From Lytechinus pictus (Eukaryota; Echinodermata; Echinoidea; Temnopleuroida; Toxopneustidae): a stretch of 64,000 nucleotides of DNA. Positions 33,841-43,349 of this stretch are shown here, piece by piece. Location: the NCBI RefSeq assembly GCF_037042905.1, contig NC_087256.1, positions 26,927,501-26,991,500 on the forward strand. Direction: 5' to 3'. A program made the translations under genes and the position numbers. Under the pieces are notes generated by a model that was not told where the DNA came from, searched no databases, and was given only the letters and a program-made list of their open reading frames with translations. Every line of letters begins with the position of its first letter. The first letter of the stretch is position 1.

Positions 33841-34956
33841 ATGGCAAATACAACTCTCTCTGATTTCCTAAATGTATCAATTGCCGTCACGCAAACCATA
33901 TACCCTACCACAGAAGCACAGGATATCACCAGCACTTCAGATTCAGGATTCGATTTCACGATGATTCCAAGTGCTTCATCGGAAAGAAGTGTCGTTCCCT
34001 TCCGCCATCGCGTAATTGTTGCATCCGTCTTGCTCGTATTCGCATTGGTCGGTCTTTTGGGCAACTCCCTCGTCATCATTTCAGTTATTGTTAGCAAAAA
34101 CCTACGGACGATCACCAATATTCTGGTCGTCAATCTCGCTTTCGCCGATATCTTGACGTGTTCCTTTATACCTTTCCAAAGTGTTGGTCTCCTAAGTCAG
34201 ACAGGAACTTACCCAGTGAACGAGGGGGTCTGCGCAACAGTGGCCGCAGTACTCTACATCAGCGTCTGCTGCAGTGCATACACTCTTGTAGCAATAGCAT
34301 TTATAAGGTGGTATGTCATCACCAAGTCTATCCGAGGACATCAAGGTCTTCATACTCCCAAGAGAATCATCGTCGTAGCTGTGATAATCTGGATGTTCTC
34401 GGTATCAGCCATGGTCCTACCTCCAGTGTTTGGTCTCGGGACACTCGGCTACTCCGAATATTACAGCACATGTTCTTTAAAAGGTGGGCAAACATCCACA
34501 ACTTATTACGTCTTACTTCAAGGAACCTTGGTAGCAGTTGCTCTACTGCTCACTCTTACACTTTACACCTTGCTTCTGAGTCACGTTCGTCGACACAATG
34601 ACCAATTTCGAAACAAGTACGCAACAGATGATGAGACCAAGTCCACGTCAGCAAGTACACGCGGAGGCCAAGCTTCTTCATCTGATTCTGGAGGTTCTCA
34701 TCCACCCATGATCAAGGCAATCAACCAAAAGGAAATCGAGATCACTAAGAATCTTTTCATGGTCGTTTGTGTTTTCATGTTCTGTTTCCTAGCCACTGTT
34801 GTTAATTTCGTTATCCCTGGTACTAGTGCAGTTACTCTGTACACTACTATGATACTGTTAGGGAACAGTGTGGCCAATCCGATCATCTATGGTTTGAAGC
34901 ATCCGAACTTTCAGGTGGTCTTCAAGAAAATCCTAAGCTGTCGATCTGTAGGATAG
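33841..34956 (+). CDS. Rhodopsin-class GPCR, tandem copy C (mosaic paralogue)
   Basis: This is a 371-residue receptor of the same family with all landmarks kept: GN in TM1, LAFAD, C131/C211, IRW in place of DRY, NPIIY in TM7. It differs from A/B in the N-terminal ectodomain (about residues 2-27), at the end of TM5 and the start of loop 3 (LLLSHVRRHND instead of LILSHVCRHND), and at the TM6-TM7 junction. In those places it matches copy D almost base for base, while the TM2-ECL2 core matches A/B. This suggests gene conversion. The 3' flank lacks the 1-kb hAT-like insertion found behind A and B. The start ATG was chosen as for A. Confidence 0.91.
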   Translation: MANTTLSDFLNVSIAVTQTIYPTTEAQDITSTSDSGFDFTMIPSASSERSVVPFRHRVIVASVLLVFALVGLLGNSLVIISVIVSKNLRTITNILVVNLAFADILTCSFIPFQSVGLLSQTGTYPVNEGVCATVAAVLYISVCCSAYTLVAIAFIRWYVITKSIRGHQGLHTPKRIIVVAVIIWMFSVSAMVLPPVFGLGTLGYSEYYSTCSLKGGQTSTTYYVLLQGTLVAVALLLTLTLYTLLLSHVRRHNDQFRNKYATDDETKSTSASTRGGQASSSDSGGSHPPMIKAINQKEIEITKNLFMVVCVFMFCFLATVVNFVIPGTSAVTLYTTMILLGNSVANPIIYGLKHPNFQVVFKKILSCRSVG

Positions 34957-35287
34957 ATTTGTCATAGAAACTAAATCATGGAAGGCTTTCTGTGACTGCT
35001 TGACATCTGTGACATCTGACTGAAACGCGTATAAAATATTTTTCATCATAAGTGACAAGAGCCGCAGGCCTAGTGTACGTTGCGCGTTATCTAGACAAAC
35101 TGACTACCTCGGTGTCAGCAAACGCAGTTTTAAACAAGGAACACGCCTCGATCGGTCCACTTGTATTCCTAGCAATGATAAATAGCGTACTCCAAACATC
35201 AACAAATCTGGTACGATTGATGATATCATATGAATTTTATTTTGAATTTGAATTTATTGATAAACTTTATTCACTTGACATGAACAT

Positions 35288-35976
35288 TTTGTTTTATAAT
35301 ACATAATAATCGGCTTTTATCATAGCGCTTAATACATCGGAACGACGTCTCTAAGCGCTTTACAGATATTATTACCCCTGTCTTAAAATCCTGGCATGCC
35401 CGCACACAATGTATACACTCTCTCCACTCCCTGGGAAGCATTCCAACAAGAGTTCTAAGACTCGATTGCTAGGCATACTACATAGGCTGTCGCACAGTGG
35501 CGTACCTAGGATTTTCCAAGGGGGGGGGCGCAAATTTGTTGGAGGATATTTCGTCCTCGAAAAAATTTGACAAGCAAAAAAAAAAAAAGGTCTTCAACCA
35601 AAAATAAAGGATTTCTTACCCGAAAAAAAATTGACAAGCAAAAAGAAAAAAAAGGGTCTTCAGGTTCAAAAGAGGGGGCACACGTCTGTTTTTATTGCAT
35701 TTTTTACATTACAAATGGATCAGTTGTGACTCGTCAGGGGGGCAGGGGTACGTCCCCTGCATGAGTTATGACTCGTCAGGGGGGCAGTCTGCCACCCCCC
35801 CCCTTAGGTACGCTAGTGCTGTCGCATCTTACCGGGAACCCATTTAACAACCTGGGTGAAGAGTGGCAAAGTGTCGATTTTGACGTCTTGCCAAAGGACA
35901 CTAGGCCACGATGTGATTCGAACACACGACCCTCTGATTGCAAGGCGAGAGTCAGAACCGCTACACCACAACAGAG
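35288..35976 (-). repeat. tRNA-derived SINE, minus strand (behind receptor C), split by a hAT MITE
   Basis: The same SINE, at the same place relative to the receptor, is interrupted at 35495-35818. The B box in reverse (GTGATTCGAACACACG) is near 35910. Shared position with the other units means the SINE was in the ancestral unit before the array expanded. Confidence 0.75.
35495..35818. mobile_element. hAT MITE (324 bp) inside the SINE
   Basis: The termini CAGTGGCGTACCTA and TAGGTACGCTAGTG are inverted repeats. They are flanked by perfect 8-bp duplications CTGTCGCA (35487-35494 and 35819-35826). The other SINE copies show the empty site. The interior contains GACAAGC-A(n)-GGTCTTCA repeats and G/C runs, as in the member at 57541. 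Confidence 0.88.
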
Positions 35977-35984
35977 TACGATAT

Positions 35985-37480
35985 TATATGACCTGAATAT
36001 AATGCATCCATCATTAGAAAGTCTTTTTGTAGAAATAACCACATCTGAAAAAAAAATATTATTATTGGTACTGTTTATCGCCCTCCGGGATGTCCCCATT
36101 CTGACTTTAATACATCTTTACAAACCATATTGTCCTCTAACATTCTAAGAAATAAACACTGTTTTATTATGGGGGATTTTAACATAAACCTGCTCAATGC
36201 AGAAGAAAGCTCGCTCTGTCAGGATTTCTTAGACTGCATGTACTCACACTCCTACATCCCACTAATCAATAAACCAACCAGAATAACCAACACATCTGCT
36301 ACACTCATAGATAACATTTTCACTAATCTAGAAGGGCAATCAATGCACGTCAGGAATATTATTGTCAGACATAAGCGATCACTTCCCGGTTTTCTCACAT
36401 ATTTCTTTTCACGAACATGTTACCTCACAATACACAGCAGGATCTCGCAAAGCAACCCAAGAAAATATGAATAAATAAAAAAATAGTTTAGGACTTTTGG
36501 ACTGGTCTAATGTCTTGGAATGTCTAGATCCTCAAGAAGCTTTTGAGTTGTTCATGGATTATTTTATGGCCTTGTATAACAGAGATATACCTATCACACG
36601 CACCACTCACACTAAACAATATAAAAAGGCACCTCGTCAGCCTTGGATAACTAAATCTCTATTACGCTGTATTAACAGGAAAAACAGACTATTTTATAAA
36701 TATAAAGCAAATCCATCTATACACATTGAACATAAATACAAACGGTATAAAAACAGTCTTACTTGTACTTTACGACATGCTAAGGAAACGTATTTCTCCA
36801 ACCAATTTGAAAAAAATAAATTTGATATCAAAAGTACATGGAAAACAATCAATCGTGTGCTCAATAAAAACACTGATAAATCACACATTCATAAAATCAA
36901 TACACATGACACTATTATAACAGACGTAAATGAGATTGCTCAAAGCTTGAATGATTACTTTGTTAATATTGGTCCCAATCTTGCCAAAGATATCGAACCC
37001 TCAGAAAAAGTATTTTCCAGTTTTCTGGAAGATCCCAACCCCAAAACAATATTTTTTGCCCCAATACTAGAATTCGAGATCATAGACATTGTAAATAACT
37101 TAAACTCTCAAAAAAGCCCAGGTTTTGATGGAATCACGAATAAAATTCTAAAACACGTCATCTCAGAAATTGTGACACCAATAACACACATATTCAATCT
37201 ATCAATAACATGTGGCATCGTCCCCTCCCAAATGAAAAAATCCAAGGTCATACCTATATTTAAAAAAGGAGACACCCGAGAAATGGGCAACTATAGACCC
37301 ATATCATTATTGACTTCATTTTCAAAATTTTTAGAAAGAACTGTATATACTCGAACGATTAAATTCATTCATGAATGTAATATTCTCAACGGACACAGAC
37401 TTCACTCTTTACCAAAAACACTGACATCCATACATACCCTACAAGACAAGCTATTCAAAATCAATATCATCCCCCTCTGA
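35985..37480 (+). pseudogene. CR1/Jockey-group LINE: endonuclease C-terminus and reverse-transcriptase N-half
   Basis: This is a 5'-truncated non-LTR retrotransposon. The endonuclease part reads through a frameshift at an A run (about 36050) into IIGTVYRPPG, then MGDFNINLL, then LINKPTRITNTSATLIDNIF (about 36275-36330). These are the late motifs of APE-type endonucleases. After a frameshift and stop near 36470 a long open frame (36497-37480) carries the RT N-terminal half: SPGFDGI (about 37120), SKVIPIFKKGD (about 37240) and NYRPISLLTSFSKFLER (about 37290). The catalytic YxDD block is missing, so it is inactive. Confidence 0.85.
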
Positions 37481-38200
37481 CTAGAACCACACTCGCACAA
37501 AAAACATCATTTACACAGGTCCCAAATACTGGAATGGTATTCACCAAAGCCTTAAACAAAATAGAAATATAAACACCTTCCAAAAAAAAAACACCTAAAA
37601 CTCTCATTCCTTAATGAGTACAACGTATAACACAACACATATGAACTGCTTTCTCTTTTCCACGATACTTGACTCTCGACCCTATTTCTCTTTCCCCTCC
37701 CCTTTTCCTTTTCTCTGCTGGACACATAACCGTTTTTTGTTTTTTGTTTTATTCCCCCCAGTTTTTATTCCCTTCTCCCCCTAATTTATGTAGTCACAGC
37801 CCCCCCCCCCTTTCCTTGTTATTCAAACCTATTTTGCCGTTCTTCATATAATATATCTTGACCATATTATGGTCAAGATTGTCCTACTTTACTTTTAATT
37901 ACATACGATTAAGATTACTACAAATTTATCCCAAGGGACTTACCATTACAAGCTTTGCTTTTTAATAAGTCCCTCATTTTTATTTTAACATGCTAACTGT
38001 AATCTATAATTTGTCTAATTATCAAAATGTGTTTGGAACAAAAAGAATTATATATACTTTGACTATTTCCTACGAATTTGTTAATTAATTATTGAAGTAT
38101 TCTTATGACACTTATTCTGTTATGTACATTCATACATATGTATATATGTTTGATATGTTTATTATCAGAAAATGGAAGTGAAATAAACTAAACTGAATCT
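37400..38200 (+). pseudogene. C-terminal tail and 3' UTR of the same LINE
   Basis: Directly after the truncated RT, another frame reads PPLTRTTLAQKTSFTQVPKYWNGIHQSLKQ. This is typical of the extreme C-terminus of CR1-like ORF2 proteins (tR...G.kiWN.ip..i). The middle and thumb of the RT are therefore deleted. The AT-rich stretch to about 38200 has no coding sequence and is probably the 3' UTR. Confidence 0.7.
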
Positions 38201-38510
38201 GAACTAATAGAGCGGATTCAAAAGAGAGCATTGCGTCTCATCTATCATGTCTATGGTGATCAGTATGTGACATACAAGAATGCTCTCCAACTATCCAAAC
38301 TTGACACTCTCTATCACCGACGGGATGTGCTCTGCCTGCATTTTGCCAAGTCTCTCCTTATCAAGTTTCATGACTTGCTACCTGAACTTTAGAGCACTCA
38401 CAGATCCCTGAGACACAGTGAAAAACTGAGAGAACCTAATTGCAGGTCTGTACAGTGTCGTAGTAGTGCCCTGCCATTTATCGTGAGACTCCTCAATAAG
38501 AATGGACTGT
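38200..38510 (+). pseudogene. Second LINE fragment (RT thumb/C-terminal region)
   Basis: It translates as LIERIQKRALRLIYHVYGDQYVTY..., then LDTLYHRRDVLCLHFAKSLL, then a stop. This IQ+RA..IY...Y..LL..L..LY.RR...C..FA pattern is found near the C-terminus of non-LTR reverse transcriptases. It is from a different element than the preceding one. Confidence 0.68.
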
Positions 38511-39350
38511 GTTCGGTCTGCTTAATACTAGACTTGAATGATCATAATGCATTATGATCTGAATATATACTGTACTTATATATTGTCATGTTTCAATCAC
38601 TCTTTTACTTCGTAATACTTCTTAATTAATTCTTGATTTTTTGTAATTTGTCTAGTCCTTAAACGAAATTGATATTTTCAGATAACATTTAATTCTGCTT
38701 TGCTTACTATAATTTACCACCAGTATATCTCCATGATTCAAATATATTATGTTTACACCAGTAAAAGTAACTATACTCTTCACTCTTTTCACCAGTACAA
38801 GGATTTGTTCATTATGTTATTACGTTTGTTTTAGATAACATGTTATGTAATCTGTATTGTTATAGGTCGATTCTTTGAAATTAATGATAAATGTAAATGT
38901 AAACAAAGGAACAGTATACCGGGTATATATAATACCACATGCGTTACCCGCGTTTTCATAAACTCATATCTTTTAACGTATACATCTTTTTATATTTTCA
39001 TCATTCAAAATACGTTTTGCCAAATTGTTTAATGTTTCTGTTGAACTGTTGAATATTTCAATTTTTTTATTAGACATAATATTGATTATACTTCAGTAGC
39101 CTACCCACGAGTCATTTTCCAGACATCCGATTTACATTCCAGTAAATATTTCATTTCAAAATTCCACAATGATATGTACTTTTAGTAGCATTTAATAATT
39201 GTTTTATTTGTTTTGTAATTATCTGTTATTGTTTTAACAATTTTGTGTCATTCGGGTAATTACCTTGTAAATACATCACTATTCGGCCTTAGAGCAATGA
39301 TGTCTTGATTTTCATTAACATAACATTTATCTGTCTTATCTATCTAAATC
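38511..39350. other. AT-rich intergenic stretch, no gene seen
   Basis: No frame, RNA gene or structured repeat could be supported here. Confidence 0.5.
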
Positions 39351-39354
39351 GGAT

Positions 39355-39600
39355 GGAGGCGCGATAGCTCAGTCGGTAGAGCGGGGGACTCGTATTCCGG
39401 TGACCCGGGTTCGACTCCCACTTGGTGCGCTAGTGCCCTTTGGTAAGGCATTAATCCTCAGTACCAGGTCCTCCGGAGAGGACCTTAAGCCGTCGGTCGT
39501 CTGGTTGCTTTCTTACAAGCATTCATGCTTTCTTAGCAATCAGGTAAAAAATCACCACCAATCACCACCAAATCTATTTATCTTTCTATCTATCTATATA
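39355..39600 (+). repeat. tRNA-derived SINE, plus strand
   Basis: The head GGCGCGATAGCTCAGTCGG contains an A box (TAGCTCAGTCGGTAG) at about 39363, and a B box (GGGTTCGACTCC) lies at about 39407. The body has GTGCCCTTTGGTAAGGCATT and CAAGCATTCATGCTTTC words and ends in a CTAT-rich tail. It extends well beyond a tRNA and lacks a proper 3' acceptor stem, so it is a SINE and not a tRNA gene. Confidence 0.82.
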
Positions 39601-39651
39601 CTCGAACATTATTATCATGTTATTATTTCTGAACGTCTGTTCGGGTACATG

Positions 39652-40714
39652 CAATGGCATAACTACGGGGGGGGCACTGGATGGGCACGTGCCCCCCCCC
39701 CCCCTCAATCGGCTGGCAAAAAAAAACGGGGCAAAAGGAGAAAAAGAAGGAGAAAGAAAGAGAAACGTAGTGAGAGAAGAAGAAATCATTATATATTCTA
39801 TTCTATTATATTATATTATATCATATTATGTTATAGGCATATTATGTTATATTATATCATATAAGAAATATTTATCATTACTTTATGAAAAAAAAATGAT
39901 TGAATGGTAGTTAAACATCTCGTTTTCAAGTCAATATACATCAAATATATTTCATCGCACTTCGAGTTTTAATTTTTTTCATGAAGTGACATATGCTTCT
40001 TTTTCATGAGTACTTAAAGTTATTGCCCCCTTTTAAGGTCTGAATATAATATGTTTCTAGTCCGTGCTTACGTTCGCATTAGTAGATTGGTGATACATAT
40101 CTGTTCTTCATGAGTTCCTAAAACAGTCCTTAAAATGCCCCCTTTTCTAGTCTGAATATCAAAAATTTTCAGCTCGCGCGCTTCGCGCTCGCATCATTTG
40201 GTTATTGAAATACGGACGTATGGTCTTAATGAATTCCCACAACCATGCCTCAAAATGCCCCTCTCCAGGTATGAATTTCAAAACTTTTCGGCTCGCGCTT
40301 CGCGCTCGCAATATTTCAATAAATAGTAAATACGTATCATGTACATGATTACAATGAATACAAAAAGTGTTTTATGGGTTTAGGTATAGTTCTAACCATG
40401 GACCTACGTCAGCAAGCGCTTGGCGCTCGCATTAGATGACTATGGTGAGATATGTATGCTCTTCATGAATTCCTAAGAAATAGTCCTTAAAATGTCACTG
40501 TTTTGGGTCAATATATACACAAATTCCTGCTCGTGCTTCGCGCTCGTATAGTTTGATCAATGAGATACATATTCTTTTAAGGGCACATTCCCTTAAAATT
40601 TTACTGTATCAAATAGGTCTGTTTACCTATTGAGCACGCTTCGCGCGCCCACTGAGTGACTAAATTTTCTGGTGGTGCCCCCCCCCCCATGCCGTGACCC
40701 ACGGTACGCCACTG
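39652..40714 (-). mobile_element. hAT-like non-coding element with GCGCTCGC repeats (inverse orientation)
   Basis: The left end CAATGGCATAACTACGG and right end CCACGGTACGCCACTG match, in reverse, the ends of the 47171-49103 element. The interior has about five diverged about 110-bp repeats, each with a GCTCGCGCTTCGCGCTCGC-like word. The left terminus is mutated and no clear target duplication remains, so it is older than the 47171 copy. Confidence 0.68.
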
Positions 40715-40779
40715 TGTGTGTGTATATTTCGTATACACATCAGATTTTCATCAGGAGTTAATACTGTTTGTATAAGGGC

Positions 40780-41010
40780 GAGTACAGCGTAGAATCTGCA
40801 ACTCCTGCAAGTATGCGATGTGCACATCGCTATCGGAGAAAATTATACATTTTAGATTATGTTTTACGGCGCATGAGACCTCACAGCAAACCGTTGAATG
40901 CCCATTTCGTGTTTGATAGCGGTTATCAACAGATAATTGGCTATTTTGGATGCATCGATCTGTTTCTATGGAGGGACGATAATACCTTATAAAATATTAC
41001 ACTGAGTTAA
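40780..41010 (+). promoter_or_regulatory. Conserved promoter-like block upstream of receptor D
   Basis: It aligns with the 20100-20330 block upstream of receptor A through shared words such as TTTAGATTATG, a conserved CATTT/CAGTGTTTGA stretch and a TATA-like CCTTATAAAATA near 40985. Conservation between otherwise dissimilar flanks suggests a core promoter or proximal regulatory region. It lies about 1.2 kb before the coding start, so a 5' UTR intron is inferred. Confidence 0.4.
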
Positions 41011-41049
41011 TTCGTCGTTTCAATCGAGGCAAATAGCAAGGGCACATAT

Positions 41050-41400
41050 TCAATTTTAAAGGGACTTGAATAAGGGCCATTTTACACGTGAATCTTGAAT
41101 CATCATAGTAATAATAATGATTGCAATTCGTCTTTAGAATCATCGGACCTTTCACACGCTCACTCAAAAACTGTGATTTGAATTAGAATTCCCGAGCGAA
41201 GGTGGTATATGTGTCCTTGGTGTACATTGCCGTTCATTTTTGCAATTTTGCACGGCGGGGACGATTCCCTTTCCATTCCATGAAATTCCGGGCATAATGT
41301 AAACAAAATGAAGGTTGATAACGCATATAAGGGCTACCCCTCTTCCAGAGATAAAAGTTACTTGTAGAATAATTTCAGCCAAAAACCCTCATCATAGTAA
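41050..41400. mobile_element. Diverged MITE fragment related to 62510-62650
   Basis: It shares TGAATCTTGAATCATCAT..GATTGCAATT, then TTCACACG.TCACTC.AAAACTGTGATTTGAATT and TGTGTCCTTGGTG with the 62510 region. No gene is present. Confidence 0.5.
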
Positions 41401-41799
41401 AACATTCGTCTGCGTTTTAACCAAGTCTACACAAAGCAAAGCACGGTTAATATTTTTCAGATTTTAAAGTATTTTTTAAATCAAATGATCATTTTGATGC
41501 CATAAAATTATTTTCAGGATCTCATACACACTTTGTAGGCATGTGAGAAGCATAAACCAACATTCACTCTGATCAATCTTAAAGTAACACATAACACAAA
41601 GTTTATATACTTCACATTGTTTAGCGTAATTTTTTTTTTCTGTTTTGTTTAGCGTAATTTTTATTTTCACAGATAGGTTTTAAGCAGCCAATCAAAATTT
41701 GGTATCAAAGTGACGTCATATGGGCTTTAAATTATGTTCAGTCGATTCTACGCCCAAAATCTACATGTTAAAGTAAAAATATAACACGGACAATAATTT

Positions 41800-42080
41800 T
41801 GGCGCACTTTCAACTCATTCTGGCCCACTGTGCGACGCCCGTAGGCCTATGCGCAGAACTCCGCTCTATCAACGCTCGAGTCACCGCTAAACCAACGCTC
41901 GCCACCGTTAAACCAATGCTAAAGCTACGCTGGCTTCAGCGGTGCACCGCTAAGGCAACGCCCATTTTTTCGATTTCCCCCCCCCCCCCCAATTTTGTGA
42001 GCGGTGACGAGCGTTGTCGAAATTCGACCCTCTCTCCCTACCGCTCCACGACCGCTCCAACAACTTTATATAATGCATTT
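41800..42080. repeat. Short degenerate repeats between block and receptor D
   Basis: Repeated words of the type ACCGCTAAACCAACGCT / CACCGTTAAACCAATGCT and GCTCCA-CGACC occur before and after a C run at 41979-41991. No protein is supported. The stretch lies in the inferred 5' UTR intron of receptor D. Confidence 0.45.
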
Positions 42081-42233
42081 GTTGTCGTGCTTTCTACTAG
42101 AGGAGTTCAGAAAATGTGCTGTGCGAGCCAATTAGCTTTGGAAGCTTGCCTGCTATAGCATTTCATGGTGTACAACCTTTCTCCTGAATACGATTACACC
42201 CATAGTGCGGAATATTATATTGCTGATCCGATA

Positions 42234-43349
42234 ATGGAAAAGACAACCTTCCTATATTTCCTAAATGTATCAATTGCCGTCACGCAAACCATATACCCTA
42301 CCACAGAAGCACAGGATATCACCAGCACTTCAGATTCAGGATTCGATTTCACGATGATTCCAAGTGCTTCATCAGAAAGAAGTGTCGTTCCCTTCCGCCA
42401 TCGCGTAATTGTTGCATCCGTCTTGTTCGTAATCGCATTGGTCGGTCTTTTGGGCAACACTCTCGTCATCATTTCGGTTGTCGTTAGCAAAACACTTCGG
42501 ACAATTACAAATGTTCTGGTGGTCAATCTCGCTTTCGCCGATATTTTGGCGTGTTCCATGATACCTTTTCAAAGTGTTGGTCTCCTGAGCCAAACAAGAA
42601 CATACCCTTTGAACGAGGTGGCTTGCGCAACCGTTGCCGCAGTACATTACATCAGCGTCTGCTGCAGTGTATACACTCTTGTAGCAATAGCATTTATAAG
42701 GTGGTATGTCATCACCAAGTCTATCCGAGGACATCAAGGTCTTCATACTCCCAAGAGAATCATCGTCGTAGCTGTGATAATCTGGATGTTCTCAGTATCA
42801 GCCATGGTCCTACCTCCAGTGTTTGGTCAAGGGACACTCGGCTACTCCGAATATTACAGCATATGTTCTTTAAAAGATGGGCAAACATCCAAAACTTCTT
42901 ACGTCATACTTCAAGGAACCTTGATAGCAGTTGCTCTACTGCTCACTCTTACACTTTACACCTTGCTTCTGAGTCACGTTCGTCGACACAATGACCAATT
43001 TCGAAACAAGTACGCAACTGATGAAGAGACCAAGTCAACGTCAGCAAGTACACACGGAGATCAAGCTTCTTCATCCGATTCTGGAGGTTCTCATCCACCC
43101 ATGATCAAGGCAATCAACCAAAAGGAAATCGAGATCACTAAGAATCTGTTCATGGTCGTTTGTGTTTTCATGCTTTGTTTCCTAGCTACTGCTGTTAATT
43201 TCGTTATCCCTGGTACTAGAATTATTACTCTCTATACCACGATGATACTGTTAGGGAACAGTGCGGCCAATCCGATCATCTATGGTCTCAAGCATCCGAA
43301 CTATCAGGTGGTCTTCAAGAAAATCCTATGCTGTCGATCTGTAGGATAG
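42234..43349 (+). CDS. Rhodopsin-class GPCR, divergent copy D
   Basis: This is a 371-residue receptor when started at 42234, the ATG aligned with the starts of A-C. An additional in-frame ATG at 42165 would add 23 residues that have no counterpart in A-C, so it is less likely. The class A motifs are as in the paralogues (N75, D103, C131, IRW 155-157, W184, C211, NPIIY 346-350). Differences cluster near the likely ligand pocket: relative to A they include G122R, V126L, a changed pair at 129-130 before C131, L138H in TM3 and A146V. Residues about 147-200 are almost invariant in all four copies. D sits 7.3 kb after C beyond LINE and SINE insertions, and its intergenic flanks differ from the A/B/C units apart from a conserved block near 40790-41000. 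Confidence 0.9.
   Translation: MEKTTFLYFLNVSIAVTQTIYPTTEAQDITSTSDSGFDFTMIPSASSERSVVPFRHRVIVASVLFVIALVGLLGNTLVIISVVVSKTLRTITNVLVVNLAFADILACSMIPFQSVGLLSQTRTYPLNEVACATVAAVHYISVCCSVYTLVAIAFIRWYVITKSIRGHQGLHTPKRIIVVAVIIWMFSVSAMVLPPVFGQGTLGYSEYYSICSLKDGQTSKTSYVILQGTLIAVALLLTLTLYTLLLSHVRRHNDQFRNKYATDEETKSTSASTHGDQASSSDSGGSHPPMIKAINQKEIEITKNLFMVVCVFMLCFLATAVNFVIPGTRIITLYTTMILLGNSAANPIIYGLKHPNYQVVFKKILCCRSVG

Noticed and set aside
35776-36148. 107-126-aa frames on both strands
   Set aside because: They run across the hAT MITE end, the SINE head and the LINE start, so they are chance concatenations of repeats.
39363-39432. Possible tRNA gene
   Set aside because: A and B boxes are present, but the acceptor stem does not close and the sequence continues as a SINE body with a CTAT tail. 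A headless copy lies at 57030.
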